Of a stretch of DNA of 64,000 bases, positions 31,640 to 43,339 are shown one piece after another. The stretch is from Strobilurus pachycystidiatus (taxonomy: Eukaryota; Basidiomycota; Agaricomycetes; Agaricales; Physalacriaceae). Numbering within the stretch: the stretch's first letter is position 1; every line of letters starts with the position of its first letter. A program made the translations under genes and the position numbers. The stretch covers positions 992,001 through 1,056,000 of the forward strand of contig JAHLMK010000019.1 in assembly GCA_019915135.1 (NCBI GenBank), read 5' to 3'. Below the pieces are notes generated by a model, which saw only the letters and a program-made list of their open reading frames with translations, ran no database searches and had not been told where the DNA came from.

Positions 31640-33112
31640 ATGGCCACTCCCACCTCAATATCCTGCTCTTTTTGCGGTACTCCGCTCATATTGCCACATC
31701 CACACTCCCACCCCACACCCCGCCTTTACACCAGTCTTACAGCCTCGAATGACCCGATTTCGGACGCTGATGCGGAATTTGTTCGCGAAGAGATCATTCC
31801 AAACGCACTAGCCGATCTTTCTGCGGTTGAAAAGCAGCTGGGCCAACTCAACACTGTCATCGCAGAAATGCTCACAGCCCGCGATAAACTCAAAGCAGAA
31901 CAGCGCCGATTGGCGACGATGGTTTCGCGCTCGCGCTCTGTGCTCTCCCTGTTCCGCCGGCTTCCCGTCGAGTGCATGGCGGAAATATTTGAATGGTACT
32001 GCACCTCCGATGTGATATCAGAAGTATTCGATACTTCAGGAGGACCGTGGCATCTGACCCACGTCTGCCGCCTTTGGCGTAATATCGCACTCGCTCACCC
32101 GCCGCTGTGGTCCAAGATCAACTTTTACGAGTCGCCGTACCCATCGAATTGGAAGGACATCGTCAATACTCGAATCGCTTTGAGTAAGAGTCACCCCCTC
32201 TACGTTAACATCACCACTGGGGCTGGGGTCGTGGATGATTCCACCCGGTATGAAGACTGCCTTGACCTTCTGATGCATCACTCAGAGCGCTGGAAGTACT
32301 TTGCTATCGATCTCACGGGAAGATACAACTACTTCGAGATTCTGTCAGCCGTGTCGGGCAAACTCCCTCTCCTCCAACACCTCGGTGTCGCAATTTGCTC
32401 CGATGAATTTGACAACGCACCCACATTTGGCACCGTCACGGTATTCCAGAATGCACCGTCATTGCGCTCAGTCGACTTGGACTGCCAGTGCGAAACCATG
32501 GTTGACTTCTGCTTTCCTCTCGCCCAATTGACCCAGGTCGATATCACAACAGAGTTGGAAGAGATCTCCAACACCATCCGATATATCTCCCATTGTCCCT
32601 CCCTTCAGTCCTTCACTATCGACATGCAGGGTTCGCGCGACTTCGACGACGATGACAACTTGAATATGCCCTCCGAGGTCCTCACATCGTCTCTACGTTC
32701 TCTCACAGTCCGTTCCGATATAAATTGGGCGCTGTGGAATCGTATCCGTAATCCCTTTTTGGAGAAACTGCATGTTGGAATGGCTGACGCAACTTTGAGA
32801 CCTCTGTTTGACTTCCTACGCAATTCACAATCTTCTGGGTTGGAGCGGTTGACGGTGGAGGCTTCGGGGCTGTCCACCACCACCGCTGCAACAGAGTATC
32901 TGGTTTTGCTGGACTTGTTGCCTTCGCTTGAGGAGTTGTCCATCTACAAATTACCACACAAAAGGGTAAACACAACGGAGCCATACTTCGACGAGCTGGT
33001 GGCTGGGATGAGTGAATCAGTGCTTCGGGCGAGGTCGAAGAATCTTCGGCTGGTTAGCATTGACTTTGGGTTCCCCGAGTGGCGGTATAGAGTCGCTGTA
33101 AGAGAAGCTTAA
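31640..33112 (+). CDS. F-box protein with N-terminal coiled coil
   Basis: A single-exon gene of 490 residues. After a short N-terminus with a Cys-x-x-Cys pair (Cys-Ser-Phe-Cys), residues about 45-95 form a coiled coil (Glu-Lys-Gln-Leu-Gly-Gln-Leu and Arg-Asp-Lys-Leu-Lys-Ala-Glu). The F-box follows at about 105-155: Leu-Phe-Arg-Arg-Leu-Pro-Val-Glu-Cys-Met-Ala-Glu-Ile-Phe, ending Val-Cys-Arg-Leu-Trp-Arg-x-Ile-Ala and Pro-Pro-Leu-Trp-Ser-Lys-Ile. The remainder resembles degenerate leucine-rich repeats. This is the large F-box family of mushroom-forming fungi, presumed substrate adaptors of SCF ubiquitin ligases. The target is unknown. Confidence 0.88.
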   Translation: MATPTSISCSFCGTPLILPHPHSHPTPRLYTSLTASNDPISDADAEFVREEIIPNALADLSAVEKQLGQLNTVIAEMLTARDKLKAEQRRLATMVSRSRSVLSLFRRLPVECMAEIFEWYCTSDVISEVFDTSGGPWHLTHVCRLWRNIALAHPPLWSKINFYESPYPSNWKDIVNTRIALSKSHPLYVNITTGAGVVDDSTRYEDCLDLLMHHSERWKYFAIDLTGRYNYFEILSAVSGKLPLLQHLGVAICSDEFDNAPTFGTVTVFQNAPSLRSVDLDCQCETMVDFCFPLAQLTQVDITTELEEISNTIRYISHCPSLQSFTIDMQGSRDFDDDDNLNMPSEVLTSSLRSLTVRSDINWALWNRIRNPFLEKLHVGMADATLRPLFDFLRNSQSSGLERLTVEASGLSTTTAATEYLVLLDLLPSLEELSIYKLPHKRVNTTEPYFDELVAGMSESVLRARSKNLRLVSIDFGFPEWRYRVAVREA

Positions 33113-33727
33113 TGCATCTCCGGCGGTGCGCCTTCTTTAAGGTGTAGTATGATTAGAGCATCTTCTTACGTCGGATAGTCCTTTGCCTGATGTTCCTAGT
33201 CACCGTAGTTCAACTCAATGAGTTCAAGCCCACGGGCGAACTGCCCAGGCTCAGTAAGATCAGATTTTGTTTGATAGCCATTGCATACAGGTCAATTTGA
33301 GATATCGCGCATTGTTTTGCGTTCAAAAATTGCGCTTACTTGAGAAGATTCGACTCGGATCGAGTATGTCAGTACCTGGTCAGTGGTCGCCATATCAAAA
33401 CGGTACAAAGTAGGTTGGGGTGAGAACGGTGGGTGTCTGATCATCAAAATGTGGCGCAATCAAGCATACTGGAGTCGAACAGATGGCCTAACCCAATTCA
33501 CCTGTGAAATTTTCGCCCATTTCTCAAGCGAGAATTGTGTGGACAGGAACGCGTTACGCTCAGGTGACTTGAACGCGTCAAACCTTGGGAAACAAACAGG
33601 GGCAAGCAACTGTGCCTCGACTGCCTAATCCGGTTTTTGTTCGTCCAACACCGACACTCATCTTCACGCAGCGCGTTCCTCAAGACAACCCGTTGACGCC
33701 GCCCTCGACAACGACGACGACGCCGCG
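33113..33727. other. Intergenic F-box / coiled-coil gene
   Basis: No credible gene. The frame 33585-33923 overlaps the start of the next gene in another frame and is a shadow. Confidence 0.4.
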
Positions 33728-36700
33728 ATGTGGCAGCGATTCAAGCAGCTCCCCGGCCTCAAGAGCCGAACGCAGGACACTGTTGACCAGTCGTCGTCGC
33801 AGCCATCTCACAGCAGCATGGACGTGCTGGGCAGCGTCCGCGAGCGGCACCCCAACATGTCCGTGTTCAACGAGGACGAAACAGAGCGGCCGACGTCGCC
33901 AGAGCCGTCGGTGTCCGCCATGACGCCCATCGAGGCCAAAGGCAGCCGCCGGTTCACGCTCAAGGCGAAGAAGAAGGACGACGACTCGGTGCGCATACGG
34001 TCGCCGTCGCCTGGCCCGCAGAGTGGCGTGCTAAAAAAGAAGTCGGCCGTCAGCCTCAGCAGTGCGTGTTGTTGATGTTGTTAACCGACAGTCTCTAACA
34101 ACAGTCATATGCAGATGTGTCACGGTCGCTGTCGCTCAGCCGCGCAACAGCAGAGCGCTCCCGCTCCCCCGAAATAGGCCACCGACCCTCCCAGGACGTT
34201 CTACGTCCGTCGGTGGAATCTGTGCGGTCGTTGACCCCGACCTTCTTCCGCCGTCCTTCTCTCGATATGCTACGATCTCACACGTCTTCCTCGCAAGACT
34301 ACGACAGTAACGCCCTACCCAATCTCGCATCACCCACAAACGACCAGTTTGAGTCTGTGCGCTCTATCTTACGTGAACCTAATACGCCTGGCACCGGCCA
34401 GAACGTCCGCTTCTTCTCGCGCGACGCTTACAAAGTAATGACCCCCGACCAGTCTGTGGATTTGGAGTCAGTGGAGACCATGCTCGAACCTTCTCCTCTT
34501 CGATCCCAATCCAGAGCTATGTCTCCTCCTCCAGCCGCGACTCCGCGCGCAAGCTCTCCTACTCCCATTCTTCGGTCGCCCAAGTCCCAGCGACCGACAC
34601 TGGACCAAGTCTTCTCTCCGATGGGTGGCGTGACCCCAGACAGTTCCATGTCCATGTCCTTCACTGGCGTACTACCCACAGTACCACCAGCCCTGCCGTC
34701 GCTTGACACTTCCAACTTCTTCGACGTCTCGCAGGACTTAGACTTCCAGGTCCCTCCACCTGGACTCAACTTTGATCTTCCGGGTCCCTCTTTCAATAGC
34801 TCTATGGATTCCCCGAGCAGTGGCAGCATGCGCACGTCCACTCCCTACGTCAAAAGGGAGAAGAAAGTCTCAACTGATTCTGAGGAGAAGGAAAACCGTC
34901 AAATCAGCGAACCGGTCTTCCACGCGCGCGAGAGGTCTCCTCGTTTACCGTCAGCTCCCCACGAACGCAGTCATTCCTTCAGCCCAGGCCAATCCATGTT
35001 CTTTTCCATGGATGACCGCTCGTCCATGTCGTCCACAGCTAACCGATCTTCCAATTCGTCTATCGGTAATTCCATCCAGTCCAGCGAGAAGGGTTCTATC
35101 ATCTCCGATAAGGACAGCCCCTCGCCTTCCATAGCACATTCGTCCATTCTCAGTCGCAGTCGTGCTCTGAGCGACTCGGTTTTCCATTCCATGTTGGCAA
35201 AATCGTTCAACAAGTCGGGGACTCCGGAGTCGGATATCAACGACGAATCCTCTGCTGACCTTGTCGTATACGCCGCCAAGACCCCCGAGCCTGACCCCTT
35301 CCGTGCCAATGCGACGACCTACTATACTCCCCAGACCATGATTCCTGTCACACCTCCGAAGGGCACCTTAAATCATGTGCGTCGCACTTCCAAAGAGGAG
35401 GCCGCCATTTTCTCGTTGCAGAACCAGCTGGCAATGCGGGAGGAGCTCTGTGGTCAGTACGAGAGTGATCTCCGAGCTAGGGAGGAACTCGTCGAGATCT
35501 TGGGAAAGAAGCTTCGGGACGTGGAGAAAGAGGAGACGAGGCGAAAAGGCATTCTGAGAGGCTGGAAGAAGAAGGTCATCGAGCTGGAGCAGACTTGCCA
35601 TTATCTCGAGGAGCAGGTCGATTCGTCTCGCCAGGAAAGCATGGATCGTAGTGCGCTTGACGAGGCTAGTGGCTTCGCCCTCGCCGCCATGCAGGAACAG
35701 ATCGCGGCTCTGCATCGCGAGAGAAGCTCATGGCAGAGGAAGGAGGAGATGTTCAGGGAGCAAATCGACAACCTGGACGGAGTGGTGCGGGAGAAGGCTG
35801 ATGAGCTCTCGCAGATGCAGGACAAGCTCCAGAAACGCGAAGAAAACGAGCGAGAGCTTCAGCGCGGTATCATGGCAGCGCAGGAGCAGATGGAAGTTCT
35901 GGAACAGCTCAGCAACACCAGTATTGCCCACGTCGACGAGAATGGGCTCAAGAAGGTTACGCAAGAGAAGGAGGAGGAAAGGGAGAGATATGAGGAGCAC
36001 CGGCAGGCCTGGGAGGAGCAGAGGGCGGAGTTCGAGCTGAAGATTGAACGCTACGAGATTGAGAAGGCTGCGATGAAGGCTGATGTTGAGGCCGCCAAGA
36101 AGGAGGTCAAGGATGACCAGGACGAGTTGCAGATGCTCAGGGCGGAGTTGGACTCGCAATGGCGCCGTACCGAGAGCATGACGAAGAAGATGGAGACCCT
36201 CGAAGGCGCCAAGTCGGCGGTTGAGCAGCAGCGCGACGATTTGCAGCACGATGTCGACGAGCTGCACAACAAGATCGACCGCATGGAGGTGGACTACAAC
36301 GATAGCGCCAACAAGTGCTCTGACCTCGAACGCCAGCTCGCTGAATTATGGGACCGACATGCGGACTTGGAGAACGAGAAGAATGAGGTAAGTTTCTTTT
36401 TCGTTCATTTCTTCGACGATCTTGCTTATATGTGATTTTCTCAGCTACAGAAACACAGCAATGAGGCCGAGGTTGCTCAACTGTCGGAAGCTATCGAGGA
36501 GCGGGATAAACGCATCTCGGAACTCATGCAACGACACGAGGAGGATCTCGACCACATCGAGGCATCCCATGCCACAAAAGAGGCCCACCTTCGGGAGGAG
36601 CTCGAGGTTGAGCTCGTCCTTCTTCGTGAAGAGCATCGTTCCGAGCTGTCGCGTCTAAAAGAAGAGCGCGACCAGGAGAAGGCGGAGACACAGGCGAAGT

Positions 36701-37642
36701 ACAGGCGTGAGGAGGAGAAGGCCTACCACGACAAGATGGCGGTGCGCCAGGAACGGGACCGTGCTTTGCAGGATGTAGCCAGGTTGGAGGATGATGTGCA
36801 GGGGTCGGAGAATCTGAGGATCGAGATGGAGGCTCTCAAGCGCCAGGTCCAAGATCTGAAGAATGACAGCGCGAATAAGGACTTGAAGATCGCGCAGCTG
36901 CAGAAGGAGAGGGAAAAGGACCGGGCTGATGTTGAGGGCTTGAATATGGCACTTGAGTCGAAGCAGCAGGAGTTGCAGCTGGTAAGTTTTCTGTCGTGTC
37001 CACATATCAAATGGGACTTGGGCTAATGTCTGCTTATAGATTAAACGCAACTTGGAGGTCAAAGGCACGGCCGGTGCGACTCCAGCACGCCCCTCGGCAT
37101 CCGCCAACCCACGTCGTGCCTCGACCATGACCATGGCCACTCCACGCACGCGTCCCGCCTCCGTCATGTCTGACTCGTCCGGAGGGAGGGACAGTGTTAT
37201 GTCTACTACGTCGGCCCGCGGAAAGCTTTCCATCGCCGATAAGCCTTCGAACCCAGTTCTGTTGAAAAGCGCGCGGATGAACACGGTTGGGACGCCTACA
37301 CCTGTCGCCGGAGCAAATCGGTTGAAAGCTCCAGTGGGATCCGGGTCCAAATCCTCGATGGGTCCTCCTCCAGTGTCAGACAAGTTGCGCTCGTCGTTGA
37401 GTGGAACTACTCCTTCGGCTTCAGCGAGGGCATCTACGTTGAGCCGGCGCCCTACGTCCCTGTCCCCCACTGCGGCGTCTGCCACGCCCCAACGTCGTCT
37501 GTCATCCATCTCTGCAACAACAGCACGGACTCTGTCGAAGGCGAAGCCTGCGCCGACGACTGCTCCTGTGTCCGTATCTGATGATATGTCCACTCACGAA
37601 AAAGAGAACGAAAACTCGCATGCGATCCCCGCTGCGGCATGA
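33728..37642 (+). CDS. Large coiled-coil protein, possibly spindle-pole or cytoskeletal
   Basis: Four exons (33728-34061, 34115-36387, 36445-36981, 37040-37642) give 1,248 residues with a clean frame; introns are 53-58 bp GT-AG. Residues 1-430 are Ser/Pro-rich and disordered with many Ser-Pro sites. They include a conserved-looking element near 200: Ser-Ile-Leu-Arg-Glu-Pro-x-Thr-Pro-Gly-Thr-Gly followed by Val-Arg-Phe-Phe-Ser-Arg-Asp. Residues about 450-1050 are a long Glu/Lys/Arg/Gln coiled coil. The C-terminal 195 residues are basic and Ser/Thr/Pro-rich, with a Lys-Glu-Asn-like motif near the end. The layout resembles fungal spindle-pole-body and microtubule-organising proteins, but I cannot name a family. 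The 312-codon antisense frame over its end is a shadow. Confidence 0.8.
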
Positions 37643-38098
37643 TACAATTTATATGGACACACCACAACCTTTTTTGATGTTATTTTATTCGCTATCGTTT
37701 CTGGCTAAGTGTCATATGTTTTCCCCTCTGCTGTCTTTACCCAAACTATCCTCCTGTGTTGGTTGGCCAGCGCCAGCACGTATATCTGTCATTAAAATAT
37801 TTTTTCCGTCTGTGTAACGATATCTGTCTTATATGTATTACGATCAACGTTTCTGCACGCATTGAGCTTTGGATTGAGGATTTTGTAAACCCCCTCCCCG
37901 CCCGTTTTCAAGATCAGTTTTGCAACGATCTTCAGAAACTTCATGGTTTCGGAGTGGTTCTTAATGCCACTTACTCGCCACATCGTGTTACCGTTGCACT
38001 ATGTATTAATGTACACCAATCATCGACAATCCCCAGTATGTATTCCCTAAGCCCACTAGAGATGCATAGAAAGATAAAAGATAAGATCCCGCTGAACG
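37643..38098. other. Convergent 3' intergenic region
   Basis: About 456 bp between the ends of two converging genes, AT-rich with T-runs. Probably holds both polyadenylation regions. Confidence 0.45.
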
Positions 38099-39461
38099 TC
38101 ATGAACCCAAATGTAGCGCCTTCGCATGTAACTCGATGCGCTCCTCAGCACTATCCGCAAGTGACTGAATCGTTATACCATAGGCTCCCACGTCGATATC
38201 GCTCAGCGTCTTGCGCGTCTGGATGACCACCGCCGGCTCGATGCTGTATACTCGCAGGAGGCCGTGGAAGTTGAGGTGTTGGAGGGCGTGGTCTGCAGGA
38301 AGTGACGAGATTACGCAAGACGAGACGAGAACGGATACAGTAACATACCGAAAGGGCGAGAAAAGGCAAAGGTGGGAGAGCGGAGGTATCGGATGAAACG
38401 GCGCGCCCCACTTCGCGATACAGCGTAGGCGTGTGTGCATAGGACGTGGTTGGACGGGTGCAGGAAGGGGTTCCCATTTACAGCGGGTTTGGTGTATTCA
38501 CTTGACTCGCAGTGCCCTAAACATACAATATTTTAACGTTCAACTCCATCCAAGTTTGGGCAAGGAATAGAAAGGTGTACACACCCAGCATAACGACATC
38601 CCAACCTTCCGGTAGATGCTGCCACGTCTGTCGAAGCTTATTCTCCAAGTCCCACTCCATGTCGATATCGTCCTCGAAGATGATAGCCACCTCGTCCGCC
38701 TCCGACGAGCGCGCGACCTTGCTCAGGACCTGATAGTGCGAGTACCAGCAGCTTACCATCGCGCGCGTCAGCTCATCCTCCGACCTCGCATCCTCTCCAA
38801 ATACACGCCAAATCGGCCCACGCAAGTCCGGTGTAGGAGGCGGCGGAAGGGGTGCCAAAGCGAAGTGGCTGGACTGGGGGATGTCCCACATCTCTGCGCC
38901 CTCGCGTGTGTCCACTGGTGTGTCTTGGCCGACGTCTGGGAGCCACTCGAAGTACAGCTCGCGATTGGGATTGGTGTCAGGAGCTCGGAGGAGGGACTGA
39001 GCACGCGCCCAGCGGACGCGCTCCATGAGGCGAGTGACGAGGTCGTCCTTCGCGTCGAGGGCGTCGTACCACGTCTGATCAATGTCCATTGCTTTTGCAA
39101 GAGCAGCCATTTGTGTGCGTCGGTCCGTTCTACGAGCAAGGCCAATTGTGTATATTCTGCGATAATCATGAACGTGACGATTAGCAGCTGGAATAATGAT
39201 TGAAAAAAGTAAAAGAAAAACACACATTGTCGCCACACCGAGTGTTCGTGAATGCCCCGCCACATCGATTGGCCGCACGCTCGCGAGCTGTTGTCTGTAC
39301 AGACTCACTGACCTGTCCAAGGGGTCATTATGGTGGCGGCAGGCATCGTTGAGGGTCTCCTCGAGGAGAGAACGTGGTTGTTGTAATGTGAACGACAGAA
39401 CCACAAGGAGCACAATCGAGCAGAGGATGAAGCAGTAGACCCTTAATGAGCGTTGGGGCAT
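38099..39461 (-). CDS. Glycosyltransferase family 25 (type II membrane protein)
   Basis: About 389 residues in four exons, start 39461. An N-terminal signal anchor (about residues 8-25, Val-Tyr-Cys-Phe-Ile-Leu-Cys-Ser-Ile-Val-Leu-Leu) suggests a Golgi lumenal enzyme. GT25 features follow in order: Ile-Tyr-x-Ile-x-Leu-x-x-Arg-x-Asp-Arg-Arg, His-Tyr-x-Val-Leu, Ile-Phe-Glu-Asp-Asp-Ile-Asp (nucleotide-sugar/metal site), Trp-Asp-Val-Val-Met-Leu-Gly-His-Cys, Cys-Thr-His-Ala-Tyr-Ala-Val-Ser-x-x-Gly-Ala-Arg, and near the end Val-Ile-Gln-x-x-Lys-x-x-Ser-Asp-Ile. Introns are at 39157-39225, after the Met-Leu-Gly motif, and in the Phe-Ser-Arg-Pro-Phe-Asp segment. GT25 members transfer galactose or other hexoses. 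The acceptor in this fungus is unknown. Confidence 0.88.
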
Positions 39462-39963
39462 AGTAGGATGTTAGAGCGTCTTAAAAGAGCACTTGACGGA
39501 TAGAGAAAAGGTGAGGTACGCCATGTCATAAAGGGGTATGTAAGGGTCCTTCCGCGCAGTACAGATCCCGGTTTATCGGTCAAACCGGACGACATGAGGC
39601 AGTACAGGTTGCTGCCAGGTTGTTGCAGTGTTGTTGCCTTTGTGACTCTGAGTCGGAACCAAGGCTTGGCAGAGGACTCAGGAAAGAGCTATCGGGAACT
39701 GCCGCTACACTGACAGGTCCATCAACTTCGATGATACAACACTTCTTCGAGGGAAATTACCTACTTCATACTCATAGTTCCTCAGCGGAGAGCAGATAGC
39801 ACGCCTGGAACACGCGGAGGAGGTCCTGGACCAAGACTTGCAAAATCAGTGGAACCTCATGCAGCTGAATCATTGATGATTGATGAGTGTCGCGACAAGC
39901 GGTAAGCATGGACTCGGAATCACTCTCGGGATTGGATAAATGCATACATTATAATATAGTGGG
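39462..39963. other. Single-copy spacer before the triplicated region
   Basis: GT25 promoter side and unique sequence. The 10-kb repeat begins near 39964. The ~500 bp that precede units 2 and 3 are absent here, so this is the outer junction of the array. Confidence 0.6.
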
Positions 39964-40205
39964 TAATGATAGGTAGACAAAAGGTTGAAGATGCGAACAC
40001 AACCTTGACTCTTGAGGCCGAATTGTACGGTACGAATTGCCGGACGGCACAACGGACCGAAATGGCTGATTACATCAGCAGCCTCTGCTTTTTCTAAAAC
40101 CACCACGTCGCGTACGATTTTCATTGTTGCTCGCTGTTGCCGCCGTTGTTGACAGCATTTTTCTGCAGGCATACGCTCAGCGCTGCTCACTTCCCGCCGC
40201 GCGCC

Positions 40206-42764
40206 ATGTCGTGGCTTTTGCACCACGGAATTGAGCCGTTGACTGGCCCTTTATGCAGGCGTCAACTGCAGCTTTTCCACTCCTCCGCTGTCGTTGCCGG
40301 GAAAAAACGCGGTGGCGGCAAATCAGGCAAGCGACGCAGGGGCGGCTCGAACACGGTCGCCGTGCCGCCGCCAAAGTTCCAGAGGGAAGCCCTTCCCCAC
40401 GCCGGCCTCGGCGACGAAGCAAAAGCCCCTTCGGACACGTCCTCGCTACAAACGCCCTCTCTCCTGGGATTCCGGCCCCCACCAGGCAGATCCCGCTGGG
40501 CACGCGAGCTCCGACAAACTGCCTGGACGCCGCGTTCGCCCAATACTCCCTCCGACGCCATCACCCGCCATTTCCGACCGTCTTTCCCTGATTCTCAGGC
40601 CCAACGGGGCAGCTCGGACTCTGGCGGCTCATACCAGCGGAACAGCCCACAATCCGGCGGCTCATACCAGCGAAACAGCCCACAATCTGGCGGTTCATAC
40701 CAACGCCCCAGCGCAGAATCCAATGGCCAATACCGAACTGAAAGCGCAGAATTCAGCGGTTCATCACGGCGGAGCAGCCCACAATCCGCTGGTTCGTATG
40801 AACAGGGCAACCCAGAGTCCAGTGGTCACCAACGGGGCAGCTCAAGCGGCTCATCTTATCGGGAAGGCCCTGAACCTCGCGAGCAAAGTGGTTCATTCGA
40901 GCGTGGCCCAGGAGGAAAATCGTACCAAAATGGGCGCAGTAGCGCCTTTCAACGGGATAATAGACCGTCAGGGCAGAGACGCTCAGAACATGTACGTTTA
41001 TATTAGTCTCAATAGTTGTTTTGTTCAATTCATGTTTTGTTGAGAAATCTGACACGGCTTACGACGATACGCAAGGCATTCCCAACGCAATCTCAAGCAA
41101 TGGCGACGCGCCCTCCCCCAAACTGGCACTCGTCACGTCGAACGACGTTCCAAAAGACGGTTTCACATCTCCTCCCCTGATGCCTGGCCTTCTTAGCTGT
41201 CTGCAGACTGTCCTTGGTCCAAACGCGAAACCTACGCCGATACAGGCTTTGAGTATAAAGCATCTCCTCCAAAATGATGAGAAAACGTACAAGGAGTTCT
41301 TGCTTGCATCAGAAACTGGCTCTGGCAAATCGATAGCATATCTCCTTCCCCTCCTCCAGTCGCTCAAGCAGTCAGAGCTCGACGGCTCTGTCAACCGACA
41401 GCGCACCCACCCTCTCAACCCCCGGGCTCTCATCCTCGCTCCCACGCACGAACTCGCCCGCCAACTTTCCACCTTTGCGAAATCTCTCATCCACGACATC
41501 AAGCTCCGTATCCAGTGCGCGAGCCGCGCCAACGTCAGCAACAAGATGGACACGTTTGGCGGGACAGCACGCCAGATGAAGGACAAACTCGACGCGCTCT
41601 TTGGAGAGAAGGACTTTGACATGCGGGCGGAGGGTCGGTTTCCTGTGGATGTCGTGGTTGGCACGCCGATGAAGTTGTTGACGATGGTCAAGGGCCGTGG
41701 ATGGGATAAACGTGTTGGTGAAGAGGAAAAGCCGATCGCAGAGGAAGAAGAGCAAGTAGACGAGGAGGAGGATGACGACAAGCCCAGGTTCAGGAGAGGA
41801 CGCGACATTCCCCTTCCTCGCCCCGGACGGACTGGCAGGTCGCCTTCCGAACTCGGCTTGATCAACGTCGAATGGGTCATCGTCGACGAAGCTGACGTTC
41901 TCTTTGGTGCGTTCCTCCCTTTTTTCCTCAATCTTTGTCGCTCATACATCTTTCACAGACCCCGATTTCCAGGAAACGACGCGTCTCCTACTCTCCGAAA
42001 TCGCCTCCGCGCGCGGCAGCCCCGTGCCGTACTTCCCCGACACGTTCAACTACAACAAGACCGAGCTGCCGGAAAGCAAGCCCGTCGCGTACCCGTTCAA
42101 CCTTGTCCTTACTAGCGCGACGATCCCGAGCGCACTGAGCAACTACCTGAACATCCACCACCCGAAGCACACACGCCTTGCCTCGCCCAAGCTGCACCAT
42201 CTTCCCAAGACGCTCCAGACCGAGTACGTCGGGTACACGGGCGGGAACAAGCTTGCGGACATCGAGAAGCGCGTGCGCAAGGTCTGGTCCGAGGACAGCC
42301 TCACGCGCACCTCGCAGCTCTCCAAGGTGCTCGTGTTCTGCAACAAGAACACCAAGGTGCAGATGCTCGCGCGGCATCTCGAGGAAAAGGGCATCAAGGC
42401 GATCGCCATCGACGGCTCGCCCGAGAGTCGCGCGAAGGGCTCTAATCGGCACCTTAATGGGTTCCTGAGGAAGCCGCTCGCCGAGGAAGAGAAGGCAGGC
42501 GAGGAGGCAGAGGACACGGACGTGTCGAAGACGCCGCACGTCCTCATCACGACGTCGCTGCTCTCGCGCGGCATCGACTTTTCGCCGCAGATCAAGCATG
42601 TGTTCATCGTCGACGAGCCGCGGAATATGGTGGACTTTTTGCATCGCGCGGGCAGGTCGGGGCGGGCGGGGCAGAATGGGAAGGTGGTGGTGTTTGGCAA
42701 GTTGGAGGGAAGGGGGAGTAGTAGGGCGAAGGATGTGCGGATGCGGGTGGGCAAGTTGCGGTGA
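40206..42764 (+). CDS. MRH4: Mitochondrial DEAD-box RNA helicase, MRH4-like (copy 1)
   Basis: Three exons (40206-40991, 41045-41906, 41959-42764), 817 residues. The N-terminus (Arg-Arg-Gln-Leu-Gln-Leu-Phe-His-Ser-Ser-Ala) is a typical mitochondrial presequence. Residues about 135-230 carry tandem 11-residue repeats of the type Ser-Gly-Gly-Ser-Tyr-Gln-Arg-Asn-Ser-Pro-Gln. The helicase core has Pro-Thr-Pro-Ile-Gln (Q motif), Ala-Ser-Glu-Thr-Gly-Ser-Gly-Lys-Ser (I), Ala-Pro-Thr-His-Glu-Leu-Ala-Arg-Gln (Ia), Val-Asp-Glu-Ala-Asp (II), Thr-Ser-Ala-Thr (III), Ser-Arg-Gly-Ile-Asp (V) and His-Arg-Ala-Gly-Arg-Ser-Gly-Arg (VI), with an acidic insert between Ib and II. MRH4 in yeast acts in assembly of the mitochondrial large ribosomal subunit. 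The assignment to MRH4 rests on the Thr-His-Glu-Leu-Ala and Asp-Glu-Ala-Asp-Val-Leu-Phe context and the presequence. The ATG at 40206 is the first in frame. Confidence 0.88.
40600..40870 (+). repeat. 33-bp coding minisatellite in MRH4 copy 1
   Basis: About seven tandem copies of a 33-bp unit (GGCGGCTCATACCAGCGGAA and following bases) encode 11-residue repeats. The matching arrays are near 50616-50850 in copy 2 (one unit fewer) and 60568-60840 in copy 3. Because the unit is a multiple of three and Ser/Gly/Gln-rich, a second frame through it is also open. Confidence 0.8.
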
Positions 42765-43339
42765 TCTTCGAGGCGTAGATTTATGAATACTTAATACCAC
42801 TCACTCATTTACAGTACACTAGTCACTCATCCACTCACCCCTCATACATAATTTACAATTCAAACCAAGTAGTGTTTCAAGAACGGAATCTTCGTTCGAA
42901 CTGAGCAGTCATTCAATATCGAGATGCAAGCTAACATTGTTTCAAGACAGATACAGTACGAAGCATCATTCTGAACTTCTCGATGGCCTTCACGTCCCGT
43001 CTATCTGAGACAGCGGCCTCAATTCGAAATCATTCGCGGATATGTATGTACTACAACGAATCCTTCCCCGCCCGACCCGTGCACGTCAGGCCGGGCACAC
43101 CTTCCGCGCCGATTTCGCGCAACACTTTGCCATCGGGCGAGAAGCAAGGGTACACATCCCTTGCTTTCCATGTGTCTCCTTCCGTGTCCGTAGACTCTAT
43201 CATAATCTACGAAACTTGAATGTAATGGTAATCAGACGTTTTGGTGAATACCGGTCGTCGACCAGAGACCAAAAAGTCTACAAGACCGGATGAGGTCAAT
43301 CAAGTCAGAGCAGCGTCGAAAGGATATGAGTAGATAGAC
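42765..43339. other. Spacer between MRH4 copy 1 and the minus-strand candidate gene
   Basis: 3' flank of the helicase gene. Short frames (42983-43293) are not convincing. The same stretch lies at 52748-53322 and, diverged, at 62733-63305. Confidence 0.45.

Noticed and set aside
36655..37593. Long antisense open frame (312 codons) over the coiled-coil gene's end
   Set aside because: It is the reverse complement of the Glu/Lys-rich coiled coil and the Ser/Pro-rich tail, has no own signals and crosses an intron of the sense gene.
40294..41043. Second plus-strand open frame (249 codons) through MRH4 exon 1
   Set aside because: It stays open because the 33-bp repeat is open in two frames. It has no conserved domain and runs through the intron with weak starts. 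It is present in all three copies only because the DNA is duplicated.
41059..42800. Antisense frames of 200-296 codons over MRH4 exons (also in copies 2 and 3)
   Set aside because: They are shadows of GC-rich coding sequence on the other strand, lacking domains and splice logic.
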